NCBI GenBank assembly: GCA_965199905.1
Contig: OZ241366.1
Span: 4,092,001-4,156,000 of the forward strand
Direction: 5' to 3'
Source: Ilyomonas sp965199905
GTDB lineage: Bacteria > Bacteroidota > Bacteroidia > Chitinophagales > Chitinophagaceae
Length of the DNA stretch: 64,000 nt
The notes beneath the pieces were generated by a model. It worked only from the letters and a program-made list of their open reading frames with translations. It ran no database searches and had not been told where the DNA came from. Of this stretch, positions 61,755 to 64,000 are shown piece by piece; within the stretch, counting starts at the first letter, position 1; every line of letters starts with the position of its first letter. A program made the position numbers and the translations under genes.

Positions 61755-63151
61755 TGACAACATACATCATTAAAGCAATTCTCTGCTCAGCAGTATTTTT
61801 TTTCACTTATGAGCTATTGCTCGAAAAAGAAAGAATGCACTTGTTTAATAGATTTTATCTGCTATCAAGTTTGTTATTATCATTTGCCATTCCGGTAATA
61901 ACATTTAGTTCTTCCAGGCCTTTATTACCTTTTCCTGAAAATGAAGTTTTAATTACAAGTATTTTTCAAAACAATGGTATAGCTCAAATACTATCGCCTG
62001 AACAAAGTACAAATTATATATTCCCGGTTTTACTAACCATTCATGTAACAATTTCAACACTACTTCTTTTTCGTTTTATAGTGAACCTAAGTAGCATTCT
62101 TTATAAGGCTTTCACACACCAGAAGATACCTTACAAAACTTCCAAAATTGTGCTAATCAACGAAGACTTAACGCCTCATAGTTTTTTGAACTATTTATTT
62201 ATACATGATAAGGAATACAAAAATATTGAAAACGAAATATTAGTGCATGAGTACGCACACATTCAGCAAAAGCACTCTTACGACATTTTGTTAATGGAAA
62301 TTTTGCAAATTGTTTTTTGGTTTAACCCATTCATATTCTTTTATCGAAAAGCAATACTGCTAAATCATGAATATTTAGCTGACGAAGCTGTAATAAATAC
62401 TTCTGACAATATAAGTAATTATCAACGTCTACTTATTGACAAAGCAAACAAAAGTAAAACTTACAATTTAGCAAGCCAGTTCAATTATTCAATAACTAAA
62501 AAAAGATTACTCATGATGACAAAAACTAAATCGGTAAGAAACACTTTAGGCAGGCAAATCGCAATCCTTCCTGTAGTAGCGATATCAGTATTTGCATTCA
62601 GCACTAAGACAGTTGCACAAGACAGTTTAAATGTTTCAAAAACAAGGCAAAATGTTGCGCCTTCAACGCAAGAAGGTGTAACGCAGGAATTGCTAAACGA
62701 ATATGAGCAAATTGTAAATAAAAACAAAAATGAAAAAGGGTTTCCTGCTTTCAGTAGATTTTCAGATGCAGATAAAAGCAGGTTAGAAACAATATACTTA
62801 TCCATGAGCAAAGAACAGCAGGCAAAACAAATTGTGATATTTACACCTGCACCGCCCCCACTTCCAAGAGTTGTCCCAACCAAAGCACAAATTGAATCAT
62901 GGAAAAACTCTAAAGTCTACGGAGTTTGGATTAACGAGAAACGAGTAAGCAATTCCATACTTGCCAATTATAAGAATACCGGCTTTGCAGAAGTGTTTGT
63001 AAGTAAACTTGAAAAAAATGCAGTGAATTACGGCAAACATTATTATCAAGTGAGCTTAATGACAAATGCATATTATGACGCTTATTATAAACAGACAATC
63101 GAAAGTAAAAAAAAGTATTACATGGCAATATATATGGGAAAAGGAAGGTAG
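61754..63151 (+). CDS. BlaR1-like M56 family metallopeptidase
   Basis: A 465-residue membrane zinc protease: about four N-terminal membrane helices, the zinc site HEYAHIQQKHSYD (HExxH) near residue 165, and a fifth hydrophobic segment (IAILPVVAISVFAFS) near 275. The periplasmic tail of about 185 residues is not a penicillin-binding sensor domain, so the signal is not necessarily a beta-lactam. It overlaps the repressor gene and is presumably its signal-transducing partner. No lactamase gene is adjacent. Confidence 0.9.
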   Translation: MTTYIIKAILCSAVFFFTYELLLEKERMHLFNRFYLLSSLLLSFAIPVITFSSSRPLLPFPENEVLITSIFQNNGIAQILSPEQSTNYIFPVLLTIHVTISTLLLFRFIVNLSSILYKAFTHQKIPYKTSKIVLINEDLTPHSFLNYLFIHDKEYKNIENEILVHEYAHIQQKHSYDILLMEILQIVFWFNPFIFFYRKAILLNHEYLADEAVINTSDNISNYQRLLIDKANKSKTYNLASQFNYSITKKRLLMMTKTKSVRNTLGRQIAILPVVAISVFAFSTKTVAQDSLNVSKTRQNVAPSTQEGVTQELLNEYEQIVNKNKNEKGFPAFSRFSDADKSRLETIYLSMSKEQQAKQIVIFTPAPPPLPRVVPTKAQIESWKNSKVYGVWINEKRVSNSILANYKNTGFAEVFVSKLEKNAVNYGKHYYQVSLMTNAYYDAYYKQTIESKKKYYMAIYMGKGR

Positions 63152-63295
63152 AGTTGAAACTTGCTTTAATCTTTCTTCCCAACAATCGTGGTCGTTACAC
63201 AAACCTTACACACTTTACCGGACACTACCCTTCGCACGTTCGCCACTTTGCGCATTCGCCGGAAAGTCAACAAACCAATCCTTCCCAAACAAAAA

Positions 63296-63321
63296 CGCCG
63301 CTCACATTTCTGTAAGCGGCG
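63296..63321 (-). terminator. Rho-independent terminator after rpoB
   Basis: CGCCGCT - 12-base loop - AGCGGCG, followed by TTTTTG on the minus strand. It is 35 bases beyond the rpoB stop codon. Confidence 0.8.
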
Positions 63322-63355
63322 CTTGTATTTTATTCACCTTCACGGGCAAAATCTG

Positions 63356-64000
63356 CTATTCAAACTTCAGATCCAATCCCAATCCCCGCAACTCATGAAC
63401 CAGTACGTTGAATGATTCAGGAATACCGGCTTTCGGAATGTTCTCACCCTTCACAATGGCTTCATACGTCTTCGCACGACCAATGATATCATCGGACTTG
63501 ATCGTCAGCAATTCCTGCAAAATGTTAGAAGCGCCGTAAGCCTCAAGTGCCCACACTTCCATTTCACCAAAACGCTGACCACCAAACTGGGCTTTACCAC
63601 CCAGCGGCTGCTGCGTAATCAAGCTATATGGCCCGATAGAACGTGCATGCATTTTATCATCCACCATGTGGTGCAGCTTAATCATATAAATCACGCCCAC
63701 CGTAGCTTTCTGATGAAAGCGTTCGCCCGTTTCACCATCATACAAGTGCGTATGTCCCATGGAAGGAATACCTGCATCTGTACAGTATTGCGAAATTTCT
63801 TCCGGTGTTGCACCATCGAAGATTGGAGTCGCGAAACGCACACCGAGCTTTTTACCTGTCCAGCCAAGGATAGTTTCATAAATCTGTCCGAGGTTCATAC
63901 GGCTTGGTACGCCCAATGGATTCAGAACGATGTCAACCGGGGTGCCATCTTCCATGAACGGCATGTCTTCCGCACGTACAATTTTGGCAACGATACCTTT
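63356..64000 (-). CDS. rpoB: RNA polymerase beta subunit, C-terminal part (continues past the window)
   Basis: About 215 C-terminal residues of RpoB; the frame is open to the window edge. Motifs include VDIVLNPLGVPSRMNLGQIYE, GKAQFGGQRFGEMEVWALEAYG and the terminal SFNVLVHELRGLGLDLKFE. The stop TAG lies at 63356-63358. The clamp-forming C-terminus is complete. The usual downstream partner rpoC is not here: a terminator and the convergent M56 gene follow. Confidence 0.96.
   Translation of the reverse strand, partial: KGIVAKIVRAEDMPFMEDGTPVDIVLNPLGVPSRMNLGQIYETILGWTGKKLGVRFATPIFDGATPEEISQYCTDAGIPSMGHTHLYDGETGERFHQKATVGVIYMIKLHHMVDDKMHARSIGPYSLITQQPLGGKAQFGGQRFGEMEVWALEAYGASNILQELLTIKSDDIIGRAKTYEAIVKGENIPKAGIPESFNVLVHELRGLGLDLKFE

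Overview
The window looks like a chromosomal segment of a Bacteroidota bacterium, most likely a Chitinophagaceae relative. Supporting signs are the DUF4369/TlpA-type redoxins, a SusC-like TonB-dependent receptor, many short lipoproteins with a Cys lipobox, TIGR03643 and DUF6934 proteins, a Bacteroidota-length YidC and MutS, rare Shine-Dalgarno sites and TAnnTTTG promoter-like boxes. No rRNA, tRNA, CRISPR array or phage module was found.

Region 1 (1-37.9 kb) is ordinary chromosome. It holds a NIPSNAP protein, a 37-kDa nucleoid-associated protein, an MscS channel, EcsC, TlpA-like proteins, an ECF sigma factor paired with a membrane-anchored trypsin-like protease, and a second ECF sigma operon. 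Central metabolism and housekeeping are represented by pyruvate dehydrogenase E2, YidC, UbiX, ribulose-phosphate epimerase, malate dehydrogenase and MutS. There are also a PIG-L deacetylase, a TonB receptor, a GT4 glycosyltransferase and two tandem sulfotransferases. Eight copies of a 110-150 bp intergenic repeat are scattered through this part and none was seen after 35.2 kb.

Region 2 (38.27-50.90 kb) is the most interesting part: a 12.6-kb array with the architecture of an integron gene-cassette array, with no integrase in view (a CALIN-like array). About eleven small units, all with genes on the + strand, are each followed by a 138-201 bp imperfect palindrome that starts ...AAC and ends GTT.... 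The first 9-10 bases of a unit (from GTT) are the reverse complement of the bases ending in AAC at that same unit's 3' end, exactly in five units and approximately in four. This is the R'/R'' relation expected of cassettes that once circularised through attC. Cargo includes DUF6624-like, PIN toxin/antitoxin, AraC plus SDR, DUF6934, two TlpA-like redoxins, DUF1349 plus a sugar O-acetyltransferase, and unknown genes. An IS3-family element has deleted the junction between two cassettes, and an IS110-family element sits inside one attC-like site.

Region 3 (51.4-64 kb) carries a second MscS-like gene split by an amber codon, a beta-lactamase-like serine hydrolase, a small barrel-like protein, a DUF418 protein, a SHOCT-like protein, a glycosyltransferase split by an ochre codon, a GT14-like enzyme, TIGR03643, a BlaI/BlaR-like pair with a palindromic operator, and the 3' end of rpoB. 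That rpoB end is followed by a terminator and a convergent gene, not by rpoC.
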